The notes below the pieces were generated by a model. The model was not told the origin of the DNA, did no database searches, and saw only the letters and a program-made list of their open reading frames with translations. Below are positions 9,048 to 18,035 of a stretch of 64,000 nt of DNA, piece by piece. Position 1 is the first letter of the stretch, and the number at the start of each line of letters is the position of its first letter. The stretch is from an uncultured Flavobacteriales bacterium (GTDB lineage Bacteria > Bacteroidota > Bacteroidia > Flavobacteriales_D > Parvicellaceae): the NCBI GenBank assembly GCA_943787725.1, contig CALSNM010000006.1, positions 54,300-118,299 of the forward strand, in the 5' to 3' direction. The position numbers were made by a program, and so were the translations under genes.

Positions 9048-9743
9048 ATGATGGACGAAAAAGCTACACAAGAATTAATATTTAATACTGTAAAGGATAA
9101 AAGTGTATTGAAGCAGGATGTCTTTAATAATATTATTCTAAATTTTAAGATTCTGAAACAGGTGTTGAAAGAAATTGGAGATGATCTTAGTGCTCGGATG
9201 GAATCTGTTGATGAGCGCGTTATTGTTGAGTATAAGGATACGGGCGAATTTGAAGCGCAATTAAGGGTAGCAGGAGATGTTTTAGTTTTTCACATGCATA
9301 CAAATGTTTTTAAGTTCGATTCACAAAACAGCTTGTGGAATACCTCATATTTTAAAGAGAACGGGAGTCGTGGTTATTGTGGATTGATTAACATCTATAA
9401 TTTTTTGAATGATTCAATAAAATATAATAGAGTAAATGATTCTGGTTATATGATTGGACGATTATTTGTTAATGCTGAAAACCACTTCATGGTTGAAGGG
9501 AAGAGACAAATGGGTTTTCTCTATAATGATATTATCAACTCGATTATTGATAAAGATAAGATGAAGGCAATTATTCAATCAGCGGTTTTGTATACTTTGG
9601 ATTTTGATTTATTTATTCCTCCGTACGATAAGGTGAAAGAAGTTTCAGTTTTTGAAATTCAACAATTGAGTGATAAGCTGAAGTTGAAGACGGCTAAGCG
9701 TTTGGGTTTTCAATTCAAAGCGGATTCTGATTCTATAGAGTAA
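9048..9743 (+). CDS. conserved hypothetical protein downstream of proS
   Basis: I do not recognise a named family. The frame is open from 8952, inside proS, but the ATG at 9048 (followed by a second ATG) is preferred because it starts 13 bp after the proS stop. It gives 231 residues beginning MMDEKATQELIFNTVKDKSV. The protein is soluble, mixed alpha/beta by appearance, and has no signal peptide or membrane segment. The central part (VIVEYKDTGEFEAQLRVAGD, FKENGSRGYCGLINIYNF) has the look of a small regulatory or enzyme domain but shows no known catalytic motif. Tight spacing suggests co-transcription with proS. Confidence 0.6.
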   Translation: MMDEKATQELIFNTVKDKSVLKQDVFNNIILNFKILKQVLKEIGDDLSARMESVDERVIVEYKDTGEFEAQLRVAGDVLVFHMHTNVFKFDSQNSLWNTSYFKENGSRGYCGLINIYNFLNDSIKYNRVNDSGYMIGRLFVNAENHFMVEGKRQMGFLYNDIINSIIDKDKMKAIIQSAVLYTLDFDLFIPPYDKVKEVSVFEIQQLSDKLKLKTAKRLGFQFKADSDSIE

Positions 9744-9785
9744 TTGTGAAATTGAAGAAAAAATTAAAAAAAATTAAATTCCACT

Positions 9786-9814
9786 TTGCATTAGATAAAA
9801 ATATATTACATTTG
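9786..9814 (+). promoter_or_regulatory. Bacteroidota-type promoter for tRNA-Glu and rpsT
   Basis: TTG at 9786-9788 and TACATTTG at 9807-9814 match the -33 (TTG) and -7 (TAnnTTTG) elements with an 18-nt spacer. The tRNA starts 30 bp downstream, a suitable leader length. Confidence 0.6.
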
Positions 9815-9844
9815 CAAACCAAAATTGAAGGAAGCTTTAAATTT

Positions 9845-9916
9845 GGCCCGTTCGTCTAGGGGTTAGGACACATGGTTTTCATCCATGAAACAGGGGTTCG
9901 ATTCCCCTACGGGCTA
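9845..9916 (+). tRNA. tRNA-Glu (anticodon TTC)
   Basis: The 7-bp acceptor stem GGCCCGT pairs with ACGGGCT (first pair G-T), followed by discriminator A at 9916. The anticodon arm CATGG-TTTTCAT-CCATG places TTC in the loop, and the T arm is GGGGTTCGATTCCCC. CCA is not encoded. The D-arm segment TCTAGGGGTTAGGA is typical of tRNA-Glu. It lies 26 bp ahead of rpsT and probably shares its promoter. Confidence 0.95.
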
Positions 9917-9942
9917 CATAGATTAAACAAAGAATAATAATT

Positions 9943-10194
9943 ATGGCAAATCATAAGTCAGCAATAAAAAGAATTAGATCAAACGAATCTAAAAGAGTAT
10001 TAAACAAGTATCAGCATAAATCTACTCGTTCTGCAATGGCAAAACTGGAGAAATTAGAAGATAAAAAAGAAGCTGTTAAATTGTTGCCTACTGTATTAGG
10101 AATGGTTGATAAATTGGCTAAGAGAAATATTATTCATAAGAATAAAGCTTCTAATTTGAAATCTAAATTGACTAGAGGAGTCAACGCGTTATAA
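9943..10194 (+). CDS. rpsT: 30S ribosomal protein S20
   Basis: This 83-residue basic protein begins MANHKSAIKRIRSNESKR, the signature of bS20, a primary 16S rRNA-binding protein of the small subunit. It is almost entirely helical by composition, rich in Lys/Arg and of normal length. It lies directly after tRNA-Glu and is closed by a strong terminator. Confidence 0.96.
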   Translation: MANHKSAIKRIRSNESKRVLNKYQHKSTRSAMAKLEKLEDKKEAVKLLPTVLGMVDKLAKRNIIHKNKASNLKSKLTRGVNAL

Positions 10195-10220
10195 AATTTC
10201 TTAAATCATTTATTTAACTA

Positions 10221-10248
10221 AGCTCTCCTTTTTGGAGGGCTTTTTTTG
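10221..10248 (+). terminator. rho-independent terminator after rpsT
   Basis: AGCTCTCC, a TTTTT loop and GGAGGGCT form an 8-bp stem (one G-T pair) followed by seven T. It sits 26 bp after the rpsT stop. Confidence 0.88.
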
Positions 10249-10281
10249 TTTGTAGAACCTCCATAAATAAATATTATTTAA

Positions 10282-10977
10282 ATGAATTACTCTAAAAACA
10301 TTTCCATTAAAGATTGGTCAGATGACGATAAGCCAAGAGAAAAACTTTTACTAAAAGGAAAAGGAGCTTTGAGTGATGCGGAACTTATTGCCATTCTAAT
10401 TGCATCAGGTAATCGCAACGAATCTGCAGTCGACTTGTCAAAAAGAATATTACAGAGTTTAGGTAACAATATTAATAAGTTAGCTAAACTTTCCGTTAAT
10501 GATTTAATGAAGTTTAAAGGTGTCGGCGAAGCAAAGGCGATAACTATAATCGCTTCTCTTGAATTGGGAAGAAGAAGGAAGACAGCTGGTGTTTTAGAAA
10601 AGGAGAATGTTAGCGGGAGTAAGGATGCGTTTCAGATTCTTCAATTAAAGTTGGAAGATCTCCCCCACGAAGAGTTTTGGGTAATTTTACTCAATCGAGC
10701 AAATAACGTGATTGATACAAAATTAATTAGTCGAGGAGGTGTTTCCAGTACAGTTATAGATGCTAAAGTTGTATTTAATTTTGCATTAGAATCTTTAGCT
10801 TCAGGAATAATATTGGGACATAACCATCCTTCGGGAAACCTCAAGCCAAGTATTTCAGATATACGGTTGACAAAAAAAATTGTAGATGCTGGAAAAATAA
10901 TGGAAGTTCCTATTCTCGATCATATTATAGTTGGAGATAATGAGTATTTTAGCTTCGCAGATGAAGGAATGATTTAG
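10282..10977 (+). CDS. radC: RadC family protein (JAB/MPN domain)
   Basis: The protein has 231 residues. The N-terminal part carries a helix-hairpin-helix region (MKFKGVGEAKAITI, about 76-90). The C-terminal JAB1/MPN domain has the JAMM metal signature GHNHPSGNLKPSISD, with His180, His182 and Asp193 as ligands and Glu130 as the likely catalytic Glu. The family was named from a mis-assigned DNA-repair phenotype, and its true activity is unknown; many copies are linked to mobile DNA, but this one lies among housekeeping genes. wecB follows 12 bp after the stop. Confidence 0.92.
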   Translation: MNYSKNISIKDWSDDDKPREKLLLKGKGALSDAELIAILIASGNRNESAVDLSKRILQSLGNNINKLAKLSVNDLMKFKGVGEAKAITIIASLELGRRRKTAGVLEKENVSGSKDAFQILQLKLEDLPHEEFWVILLNRANNVIDTKLISRGGVSSTVIDAKVVFNFALESLASGIILGHNHPSGNLKPSISDIRLTKKIVDAGKIMEVPILDHIIVGDNEYFSFADEGMI

Positions 10978-10989
10978 TTAAATTATATT

Positions 10990-12138
10990 ATGTTTAAAAT
11001 TATCACAGTTGTTGGGGCACGGCCTCAAATTATTAAAGCCGCCGCTTTAAGTAGAGCAATCAAAAATCATTATTCGGAAAAAATAAACGAGGTTATCGTT
11101 CATACAGGTCAACATTACGATGAAAACATGTCTCAAGTATTTTTTGATGAACTAGGCATTCCTTCTCCAGATATTAACTTGTCAGTCGGTTCAGGAAGTC
11201 ATGGGAGGCAGACAGCTACGATGATTGAAGGAATTGAGGAGGTGATCCTAGATGAAAAACCGAATGCTATTGTTGTCTATGGTGATACTAATTCTACTTT
11301 AGCTGCGGGTATAGCTGCTTCTAAAATTCACATTCCAGTAGTGCACATAGAAGCAGGTTTACGATCTTATAATAAGAAAATGCCTGAAGAAGTTAATCGT
11401 ATAATGTGCGATCATGTTTCTTCATTGTTGTTTTCCCCAACAAAAACAGGTGTAGAAAACTTATTGAAAGAGGGTTTTATACAGGAAGCTGATGGAAATT
11501 ACACTATGGATAATCCAGGTGTGTTTCATTGTGGAGATGTTATGTACGACAATAGTATCCACTTTTCAGAAATAAGCGCACAGGAATCTACAGTACTCAA
11601 TAATAATGCGTTAAATGAAGGTGAGTATATTCTTTCAACAATACACCGCAATGACAACACCGATACACCCGAAAGAATTACGGGGATATTTGAAGCTCTA
11701 CAAGCTATCTCGAAAGAGAATAACGTTAAAATTGTGTTGCCGTTGCATCCACGTACAGCTAAAATTTTATCACAGAATTTACCATCGGAACTGTATCGAA
11801 CGATTCAAAGTAATCCTAATATTAAATTGATTCCGCCAGTTTCATTTTTAGATATGATTGCTTTAGAGAAAAATGCTAAATTGGTAATTACAGATAGCGG
11901 AGGGGTTCAAAAAGAAGCATTTTTCTTTAACAAAGGTTGTATAATTCTTCGACCAGAGACGGAATGGGTAGAATTAGTTTCATGCGGTTCCGCTACGATT
12001 GTAGGTTGGAATAAAGATAAAATAATTGAAGCTTATAACCGTTATTCAAATGATTCCAGTTTACAATTTCCTCCTGTTTTTGGTAATGGAAAAGCAGCAG
12101 AATTTATTTGTGAAATGATGTTGAAGCATTTGAGTTAA
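10990..12138 (+). CDS. wecB: UDP-N-acetylglucosamine 2-epimerase, non-hydrolysing
   Basis: This 382-residue cytosolic enzyme interconverts UDP-GlcNAc and UDP-ManNAc, supplying ManNAc-type sugars for surface polysaccharide. Visible motifs are GARPQIIKAAAL near the N-terminus, VVYGDTNSTLAAG, HIEAGLRSYNKKMPEEVNR (the central catalytic block), TIHRNDNTDTPERI and TDSGGVQKEA near the C-terminal nucleotide site. Length is normal. The deacetylase-like gene begins 1 bp after its stop, so translation is probably coupled and the two may act on the same polysaccharide. No other capsule genes are present nearby. Confidence 0.93.
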   Translation: MFKIITVVGARPQIIKAAALSRAIKNHYSEKINEVIVHTGQHYDENMSQVFFDELGIPSPDINLSVGSGSHGRQTATMIEGIEEVILDEKPNAIVVYGDTNSTLAAGIAASKIHIPVVHIEAGLRSYNKKMPEEVNRIMCDHVSSLLFSPTKTGVENLLKEGFIQEADGNYTMDNPGVFHCGDVMYDNSIHFSEISAQESTVLNNNALNEGEYILSTIHRNDNTDTPERITGIFEALQAISKENNVKIVLPLHPRTAKILSQNLPSELYRTIQSNPNIKLIPPVSFLDMIALEKNAKLVITDSGGVQKEAFFFNKGCIILRPETEWVELVSCGSATIVGWNKDKIIEAYNRYSNDSSLQFPPVFGNGKAAEFICEMMLKHLS

Positions 12139-12139
12139 A

Positions 12140-13423
12140 ATGAAAATATACGCACCAAATATCACAGAAAGAATAAAGTATGCTATGGATTTGGTGTTAA
12201 AACAAGTGTGCTTGTTTGATTATGAATACGTTTCCAAAGAAGAAATGATTCCAGGTGATGTTTTAATTAATTATTCTGGAGAGTTTATCGAGAGCTCCTT
12301 TCAGGTTCATCCGCATGGTTTGCTATTTGAAAATGAGATCAAAAAGTTTGATGTCTCTTTTAAATATGGAGGAAAAGAAAAATTAAAACTATTTACTACA
12401 GAATTTGATGATTTAGGATTTGATGTATTCTCAGCTAGTTTTTTTTTAGCAACGCGATTTGAAGAATATTGGAAATATACATCAGATAAGCATGATAGAT
12501 ATACTTCAAATATTAGTTTGGCTAGTAAGTTGGGTTATTTGCACCTTCCGTTGATTAATATATGGGGAGAAGTTTTGAAAGAGAAATTAAAGTCTCACTT
12601 CGAAAGATTGGAACTTCGTAAGCATACGTTCAAGATAATTAATACAATTGATGTGGACAATGCCTGGGCTTATCTGAATAAAGGAACACTTCGAGCAAGT
12701 GGCGCTTTGGCTAAAGCTGGAATACAATTGAAGTTATCAGAAATAGGGGACAGAGCAAAAGTTCTTTCATCTGGTAAAAATGATCCTTATGATACATATG
12801 ACTATTTGAAAAAAGTTCAGGCTGAGAAAGGTGTTGAAAGTATATATTTCTTTTTATTGGGGGATAAAGGAGAGTTTGATAAAAATGTGCCGTATACAAG
12901 TTTAGCTCTACAACGTATGATTAATCAAATATCTAGGTATGCAACAATTGGGATTCATCCTTCTTATGGCTCCTACTTGAATCCAAAACAACTGGAAAAG
13001 GAGATAGAAAGATTGAATTCAATTACTGACAATGAAGTTAATCAGTCAAGAAAGCATTTCTTAAAACTAAACATTCCAGGGACCTATCGCAATTTAGAGA
13101 GAGCAGGAATTACAAATGATTACTCAATGGGTTATGCAGATAATATTGGGTTTAGGGCTTCAATTTGCACTCCCTATACCTTTTTTGATATACTACAAAA
13201 TAAAGTCTTAAACCTTACGATTCATCCATTTGCATATATGGATGGAACGCTGAATGAATATTTGGGGTTGTCGATTGAGGATGCAAAAGAAAAAGTAGCC
13301 TCCCTAAAACAGCAAGTCAAAGAAGTGGGTGGTGTTTTTATCGGTATATGGCATAATGAGACAGTTACTGATAAAGGTATTTGGAAAGGGTGGAGAGCCG
13401 TTTACGAGGACGCAATAACCTAG
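12140..13423 (+). CDS. polysaccharide deacetylase family protein
   Basis: The protein has 427 residues and no signal peptide. The N-terminal half is a Bacteroidota-specific domain (DFDDLGFDVFSASFFLATRFEEYW at about 93-116, broken here by family variation). The C-terminal half resembles NodB-like carbohydrate esterases: the metal-binding Asp-Asp/Asn-type block appears as NTIDVDNAW, followed by TIGIHPSYGS with a His expected to bind metal, and IHPFAYMDGTL and IGIWHNETV near the end. Members are found in O-antigen and capsule loci. Coupling to wecB supports a role in amino-sugar polysaccharide metabolism. The exact substrate is unknown. Confidence 0.75.
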   Translation: MKIYAPNITERIKYAMDLVLKQVCLFDYEYVSKEEMIPGDVLINYSGEFIESSFQVHPHGLLFENEIKKFDVSFKYGGKEKLKLFTTEFDDLGFDVFSASFFLATRFEEYWKYTSDKHDRYTSNISLASKLGYLHLPLINIWGEVLKEKLKSHFERLELRKHTFKIINTIDVDNAWAYLNKGTLRASGALAKAGIQLKLSEIGDRAKVLSSGKNDPYDTYDYLKKVQAEKGVESIYFFLLGDKGEFDKNVPYTSLALQRMINQISRYATIGIHPSYGSYLNPKQLEKEIERLNSITDNEVNQSRKHFLKLNIPGTYRNLERAGITNDYSMGYADNIGFRASICTPYTFFDILQNKVLNLTIHPFAYMDGTLNEYLGLSIEDAKEKVASLKQQVKEVGGVFIGIWHNETVTDKGIWKGWRAVYEDAIT

Positions 13424-13451
13424 AGAATATCAATAACGGTCTTTTTAGTTT

Positions 13452-13475
13452 GCCTAATGAGCATTAGGCCTCTTT
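13452..13475. terminator. probable bidirectional terminator
   Basis: GCCTAAT, a GAGC loop and ATTAGGC form a 7-bp stem, followed by a short T-rich stretch. It lies between the deacetylase gene and the convergent small membrane gene, whose stop codon falls inside it. Confidence 0.5.
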
Positions 13476-13682
13476 ATCTTCAAAATCCTTTAGTTTAAAC
13501 TTTCTGGACTTGTGATTGGTTTTTATTAACACTTTATAGGAACTGACTACTCCTAATCCAAATAATGCTATAGGCAATATTCGTACTTGTCTAATTGCGA
13601 AATCTTGATAAATTAATATAAGCCCAATAAGTGATAAGATGAGACCAGCAAGTGCAATTATTGTTTTTAAATGAGGATTCAC
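13464..13682 (-). CDS. small two-helix membrane protein
   Basis: This protein has 72 residues with two hydrophobic segments (about 7-25 and 33-52) joined by a short basic loop, and a charged C-terminal tail (KFKLKDFEDKEA). No family is recognised. It lies 40 bp downstream of the secreted thioredoxin gene on the same strand and may be co-transcribed with it. Coding status is likely but rests mainly on the clean membrane topology and position. Confidence 0.5.
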   Translation of the reverse strand: MNPHLKTIIALAGLILSLIGLILIYQDFAIRQVRILPIALFGLGVVSSYKVLIKTNHKSRKFKLKDFEDKEA

Positions 13683-13722
13683 GCAAGCTATTTAAATTCG
13701 AAAAGACGAGACTTTCTTTTTG

Positions 13723-14244
13723 TTATTCAGGTGTTCTGACATTGCTTGCAGCTAGTTTTCCTTCAAAATCTTTAATCCAGCTTTTAGGTCCCCCTGCAAC
13801 ATATCCTGTTTTTGCCAATCCTTTAATTTCACTTTTCCCAGTTTCAGCATTGGTAGAAATCGTAAATACCCATATGGTAGGGTACCCTCTAACTCCAAAT
13901 GCTTGGGCTAGCTGCTGATTTTGTTGTTTGATATTTACTGGAAGGGCAAATCTTCTTGGAAAATCTAATTCCAAGAGAACAAAATTCTCATTTGCCCATT
14001 TAATAAATTCATCCTTGACAAAAACTTCTTTTTTAAGTCTAATACACCAGCCACACCAATCTGTTCCGGTAAAGTTAGCTAAAATAGGTTTTCCGGTTTT
14101 AGCTGATATTGCTTGTGCTATTTCCAGATTAACTTCCCATCCATTCATGGATGCCTTGTATTTTTGTTCAGCAGCTTGTGCAAAAGAATTAATGTTCAAT
14201 AGAACAATAAGGGTAGGTAATAGAGAAAGTTTTAGAATGTTCAT
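13723..14244 (-). CDS. secreted thioredoxin-family protein
   Basis: The protein has 173 residues. A signal peptide at about 1-22 ends before AAEQKYK, so the product is periplasmic. The thioredoxin active site is GTDWCGWCIRLKKEVF with Cys64 and Cys67, and the cis-proline loop is GVRGYPTIWVF. The segment WEVNLEIAQAISAKTGKPIL is the usual lead-in of the DUF255-like/thioredoxin_7 group in Bacteroidota. It probably works as a periplasmic thiol-disulfide oxidoreductase. Its partner is not visible in the window. Confidence 0.88.
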   Translation of the reverse strand: MNILKLSLLPTLIVLLNINSFAQAAEQKYKASMNGWEVNLEIAQAISAKTGKPILANFTGTDWCGWCIRLKKEVFVKDEFIKWANENFVLLELDFPRRFALPVNIKQQNQQLAQAFGVRGYPTIWVFTISTNAETGKSEIKGLAKTGYVAGGPKSWIKDFEGKLAASNVRTPE

Positions 14245-14468
14245 GCAGATTTATTTTGATATGAAAAAATCAATTTAGCAAATGTAATGCCAAATGTTGA
14301 TTTATTTCTTGATAGTTAATTGACATCAAAATTAATCAAAACAAATCACAATTTTATCAGGAAACAGATTTATGCGGTCTTGCTTAAAAATAAATTCATC
14401 TAAAATATTAACTTCGTAAAACCATCGAGAATCAGAAATTAAATATAAAATGGGTAGAAGCTGCAGAT

Positions 14469-15368
14469 GTGGACAAAGTTAGCTGGGATGTGGTTGTTGA
14501 ATGTTCTGATACTTTAAGCCTTTACTGCTACTCGTGGTATTTAGATGCGGTATCTGATAATTGGGGGGCATTAGTAATGGGAGATTTTGATTTCATTATG
14601 CCAATTCCATATACAGTTAAAAAGAACCAAAGTGTTTTATATCAGCCTTTTTTTAATCAACAGCTCAATGTTCTCGGAAAGAATTTACCTTCAGTTGAAG
14701 TAATAAACCAATTTATTTCTAGCATTCCCCCAAAATTTAAATTGGTACAATTCAATTTTCCTAACTATCCCATTCAGAACGCACTTGGTTTCGAGATAGA
14801 AGAAGTTATTTGTCAGTATTTGGACTTAAATCAAAGTCATGAGGCGCTTAGCGCTGAATATTCAACCAATGCCAAACGACAAATTAAGAAAGCGATTAAG
14901 AACGAGTTGAAAGTTACTGAAATGAAAGACTTAGAAGTTTTTATGTCTTTGTTTAAAGAATCGGTTGGCGTTAAATTAGGGTTTCTTAAAGATAATTATA
15001 GTCGCTTGTATAAATTAATGAATGTTGGGTTGCATCTGAACAAAGCAAAGTTGCTAGCTGTTAAGAAAGGTGATGAGGTTTTTGCAATGGGCTATTTCTT
15101 TATTCAAAATAATCGAATTACCTATTTAAAAGGTGCTTCCACCCTTAAGGGAAGAGAAACTGGAGCGATGTATTTTTTAATGGATTATTTAATAAATGAA
15201 TCTTCATCTACTAATAGAGTATTGGATTTTGGTGGATCAAAAGTTTCTTCTGTAGCTGAGTTTTATAAAAGATTGGGTGGTGTTGATAAAACCTACTTGA
15301 GTTTTTCAAAAAATGATTTGCCTTACCTGATAAAAAAAGCCAAAGGTTTAAGAGATAAGTTTCGGTGA
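14469..15368 (+). CDS. GNAT/FemAB-like acetyltransferase
   Basis: About 299 residues resemble the Bacteroidota GNAT proteins with a FemAB-like fold: an opening VSWDVVVECSDTLSLYCYSW, a central SAEYSTNAKRQIKKAIKNEL, and a C-terminal TYLKGASTLKGRETGAMYFL followed by LDFGGSKVSSVAEFYKRLGG, the acyl-CoA or peptidyl donor loop. The only standard start in the annotated part is GTG at 14469. The frame stays open back to 14412 without any ATG, and the extra codons read IKWVEAADVDK, which looks like real protein. A rare start such as ATA 14445, or a small sequence error, is therefore possible. Substrate unknown. Confidence 0.7.
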   Translation: MDKVSWDVVVECSDTLSLYCYSWYLDAVSDNWGALVMGDFDFIMPIPYTVKKNQSVLYQPFFNQQLNVLGKNLPSVEVINQFISSIPPKFKLVQFNFPNYPIQNALGFEIEEVICQYLDLNQSHEALSAEYSTNAKRQIKKAIKNELKVTEMKDLEVFMSLFKESVGVKLGFLKDNYSRLYKLMNVGLHLNKAKLLAVKKGDEVFAMGYFFIQNNRITYLKGASTLKGRETGAMYFLMDYLINESSSTNRVLDFGGSKVSSVAEFYKRLGGVDKTYLSFSKNDLPYLIKKAKGLRDKFR

Positions 15369-15512
15369 TGAAGTTGCCAGACAAAAGACTTCAGACTCTA
15401 GAATTGTCTTTTGTTTAAAAGCGAAGCGATCTTATGTCTTAATATCTAAAAAAATCAATCGGATTCATTATTTTTGGAAAACAAAACAAATCAAAACAAA
15501 CAACTTTCGGCT

Positions 15513-16172
15513 ATGATTAAGGTGCATGACTTTAGTAAAACCAACTCTCTTTATAATAATTTTTTAGCACAATTAAGAGACCTTAAAGTGCATTCAGATA
15601 GAATGCGTTTTAGAAGAAATTTAGAAAGATTGGGTGAGATAACAGCATTCGAAATAAGTAAGAAATTAAAGTTTGAGGAGTCAGATGTTTACACTGAATT
15701 GGGGGTTGCTCCTTCAAATATTATAAAAGAGCAGCCAGTTGTTGCAACTATATTAAGAGCAGGACTGCCTTTGCATCAGGGAGTTTTAAATTATTTTGAT
15801 AATTCTAATAATTGCTTTATTTCAGCCTATAGAAAGCATTCATCTAACGATCTTTTTGATGTAGAAATTGAATATTTGTCAAGCCCTAACTTAGATGATA
15901 AGGTGGTAATTCTTACAGATCCAATGATAGCCTCTGGAGCCTCTATGGTTCTGGCATATAAAGCACTCTTGAAAAAAGGAATGCCGCGACATATACATGT
16001 AGTAGGTGTTATTGCAAGTGCCGAAGGAATAGAATACGTTCGTAAAAATATGCCAGAGAATACAACTATTTGGATTGGTGCGATTGATGAAGAGATGACA
16101 GCACAGTCTTATATTGTGCCTGGTTTAGGTGATGCAGGAGATCTTGCATTTGGAGAGAAAGAAGATAAATAA
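15513..16172 (+). CDS. upp: uracil phosphoribosyltransferase
   Basis: UPRT salvages uracil to UMP using PRPP. The ATG at 15513 gives 219 residues; a TTG at 15474 would add 13 residues of low-complexity sequence and is less likely. Visible motifs are RFRRNLERLGEI, the VATILRAGLPLHQGV block, the PRPP-binding ILTDPMIASGASM and the C-terminal uracil loop YIVPGLGDAGDLAFG. This pairs in function with the nucleosidases and nucleoside phosphorylases elsewhere in the window. The following membrane-protein gene starts 21 bp after the stop. Confidence 0.94.
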   Translation: MIKVHDFSKTNSLYNNFLAQLRDLKVHSDRMRFRRNLERLGEITAFEISKKLKFEESDVYTELGVAPSNIIKEQPVVATILRAGLPLHQGVLNYFDNSNNCFISAYRKHSSNDLFDVEIEYLSSPNLDDKVVILTDPMIASGASMVLAYKALLKKGMPRHIHVVGVIASAEGIEYVRKNMPENTTIWIGAIDEEMTAQSYIVPGLGDAGDLAFGEKEDK

Positions 16173-16193
16173 GATAAATATTATTTAGAAGAA

Positions 16194-16664
16194 ATGTGGG
16201 GATTGTATTTATGGGGGGCTGGGTTAGGTTCCGTTAAGTTTATGTTTGCCGCTTCAGGTTTATTGCTAGCGGCTTCAACAGCGGAGATTGATATTTCCTA
16301 TTGGGAAGTTGTTATTTCAACTTTCTTAGGCGCTTTTATAAGCTTCAATGTGTTTTTCTTTTTCTCACCTTTATTAATGGAAAGAGCAAAGCTTAAGAAG
16401 TTAGAGAAAATTAAAAAAGGTACCCTTAAGCCCAAAAAGCAATTTTCTCGAATGAACAAGTTTATTGTTAAAATGAAGCTTTCTTCTTTTGGTTATTTTG
16501 TCCTAGTGATTGTTGGTCCCATGGTATTATCTATTCCAATTGGGAGTATAATTATTGCAAAGTTTTATAGGCGAATAAAATTTACCTATTGGTTAGAAAT
16601 CGTTAGCCTTTTTCTTTGGGCGAACCTGTTTACATTATCCAATCTATATATTTTTGGTCAATGA
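16194..16664 (+). CDS. small integral membrane protein, unknown function
   Basis: This 156-residue protein has three or four hydrophobic segments (about 7-25, 35-58, 97-122 and 132-152) separated by a strongly basic loop (MERAKLKKLEKIKKGTLKPKKQF). No family is recognised. It begins 21 bp after upp, and its stop codon overlaps the start of the following nucleotidase gene (ATGA), so the three genes form a compact operon. The fusion-like context suggests translational coupling, not a shared function that can be read from sequence. Confidence 0.65.
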   Translation: MWGLYLWGAGLGSVKFMFAASGLLLAASTAEIDISYWEVVISTFLGAFISFNVFFFFSPLLMERAKLKKLEKIKKGTLKPKKQFSRMNKFIVKMKLSSFGYFVLVIVGPMVLSIPIGSIIIAKFYRRIKFTYWLEIVSLFLWANLFTLSNLYIFGQ

Positions 16665-17350
16665 TAAAACATGTTTTTTTCGATTTAGATAGAACACTTT
16701 GGGATTTTGAAAAGAATTCTCACAAAGAGTTGATGAATTTATGGTCGAAACATCAATTGCATCAGAAAGGCATATCGTTACCAGAAGAGTTTATTCGAAT
16801 TTATAAAAAAATAAACGAAGACTGTTGGGCTTTGTATCGTGAAGACGGAATAACAAAAGAAGATTTGCGTACCAAACGCTTTGCTGACACATTAGAATAT
16901 TTTGGAATATTAGATGTTAAATTGGCCGAAAGTATTGGTCACGACTATGTCACAAACTGCCCATATAGAACAGAGTTATTTCCCAATGTATTTCAAATAA
17001 TCGATTATTTGAAACCGAAATATGAGCTTCATATTATTACGAATGGTTTTGAAGAAGTGCAACATGTTAAGATGAAACAAAGTAATTTGACTGAACACTT
17101 TAGCGAAATTATTACCTCTGAGAAAGCCGGTGCCAAAAAACCACACCCACAAATATTTGCCTATGCGGTAGACAAAGTGGGAGTTTCTGCTCAGGGTTGT
17201 GTGATGATAGGAGATGATTTGTTATGCGACATAAAAGGAGCATTAGATTTTGGAATGCAAGCAATCTATTTTAACCCGCATAAAGTTAATCACAACCTAA
17301 ATGTACTTGGCAATGTTCAGGATTTGATTGATATAAAGGCCTTCCTTTAA
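16661..17350 (+). CDS. yjjG: HAD-family pyrimidine 5'-nucleotidase, YjjG type
   Basis: The ATG at 16661 gives 229 residues and overlaps the upstream stop by 4 bp. HAD motif I is FFDLDRTLWDF (nucleophile Asp8, acid/base Asp10), motif II is IITNGFEEVQ, motif III includes the Lys of AGAKKPHPQIF and motif IV is MIGDDLLCDIKGA. The four-helix cap and LWDFEKNSH start are characteristic of YjjG-type enzymes, which dephosphorylate non-canonical pyrimidine nucleotides. The link with upp in the same operon fits pyrimidine salvage and housecleaning. Confidence 0.88.
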   Translation: MIKHVFFDLDRTLWDFEKNSHKELMNLWSKHQLHQKGISLPEEFIRIYKKINEDCWALYREDGITKEDLRTKRFADTLEYFGILDVKLAESIGHDYVTNCPYRTELFPNVFQIIDYLKPKYELHIITNGFEEVQHVKMKQSNLTEHFSEIITSEKAGAKKPHPQIFAYAVDKVGVSAQGCVMIGDDLLCDIKGALDFGMQAIYFNPHKVNHNLNVLGNVQDLIDIKAFL

Positions 17351-17871
17351 TCATTAAAAAAGTCTTTGTCCTTTTTCTCTTCTAGTATTCCGTACAAAAT
17401 ATTATCCCATTTTTCCATAGAAAAGAGAGCTCTTTTCACAGGGATACTTGCGACACGATCTCCATTTTTGTTTTCAGATTTTGAAAAATATAGAATCATT
17501 TTTTCATTGGAGTCTGATTCAATTAGAATCGAAATGGAACGAATAAATTTTTTTTGTGTCTTCCATTTAGTAAAGTTTTCCATCCATTCTTCGTCGGCTC
17601 GATCTTTAATCGTAGTTTGATAAGAGGTAATGGATTTAAAATCAATAATCTGAGAATGAATGTCTCCATTCGAATGGGTTATTTTTAAAAACTTACCCAA
17701 TTCTTTGTCTATAGCAAAAAGTCCTGTATGCGTAAAGTTTATATATGCCTCATCCGCAATAAAATCAATTGTATTGTTCAGAGCTTCAATAAGAGTGTCT
17801 TCGTCTTTTGTAAACTGACGATTGCCTTTTTTTGAAAAAAGTTTATCGATTAATGTCATACTCGAAGGCAA
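17347..17871 (-). CDS. hypothetical protein
   Basis: The product has 174 residues, or 170 if the ATG at 17859 (MTLIDKLFSKK) is used. It is convergent with the nucleotidase gene, sharing its last bases. No family is recognised. The sequence is soluble, charged and mixed alpha/beta, with a basic N-terminus and an acidic C-terminus (EEKKDKDFFND). The pattern of short strands (KFLKITHSNGDIHSQIIDF, MILYFSKSENKNGDRVASIP) suggests a PH-like or similar small beta domain, but that is a guess. Confidence 0.55.
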   Translation of the reverse strand: MPSSMTLIDKLFSKKGNRQFTKDEDTLIEALNNTIDFIADEAYINFTHTGLFAIDKELGKFLKITHSNGDIHSQIIDFKSITSYQTTIKDRADEEWMENFTKWKTQKKFIRSISILIESDSNEKMILYFSKSENKNGDRVASIPVKRALFSMEKWDNILYGILEEKKDKDFFND

Positions 17872-18035
17872 AGATAGTTACAAAGTAGCTATCTTTATAA
17901 TTGTATATGTTATATTAGGGGAATGTAAGTTAATAGTCGTATTTACTCCAAATCTAATTGTCTTTTACTTGAATAATGATTAAATTCGCTACCCTTTAGA
18001 AATTATAGTCTTATGCATTAAAAATTTAACAGTAC

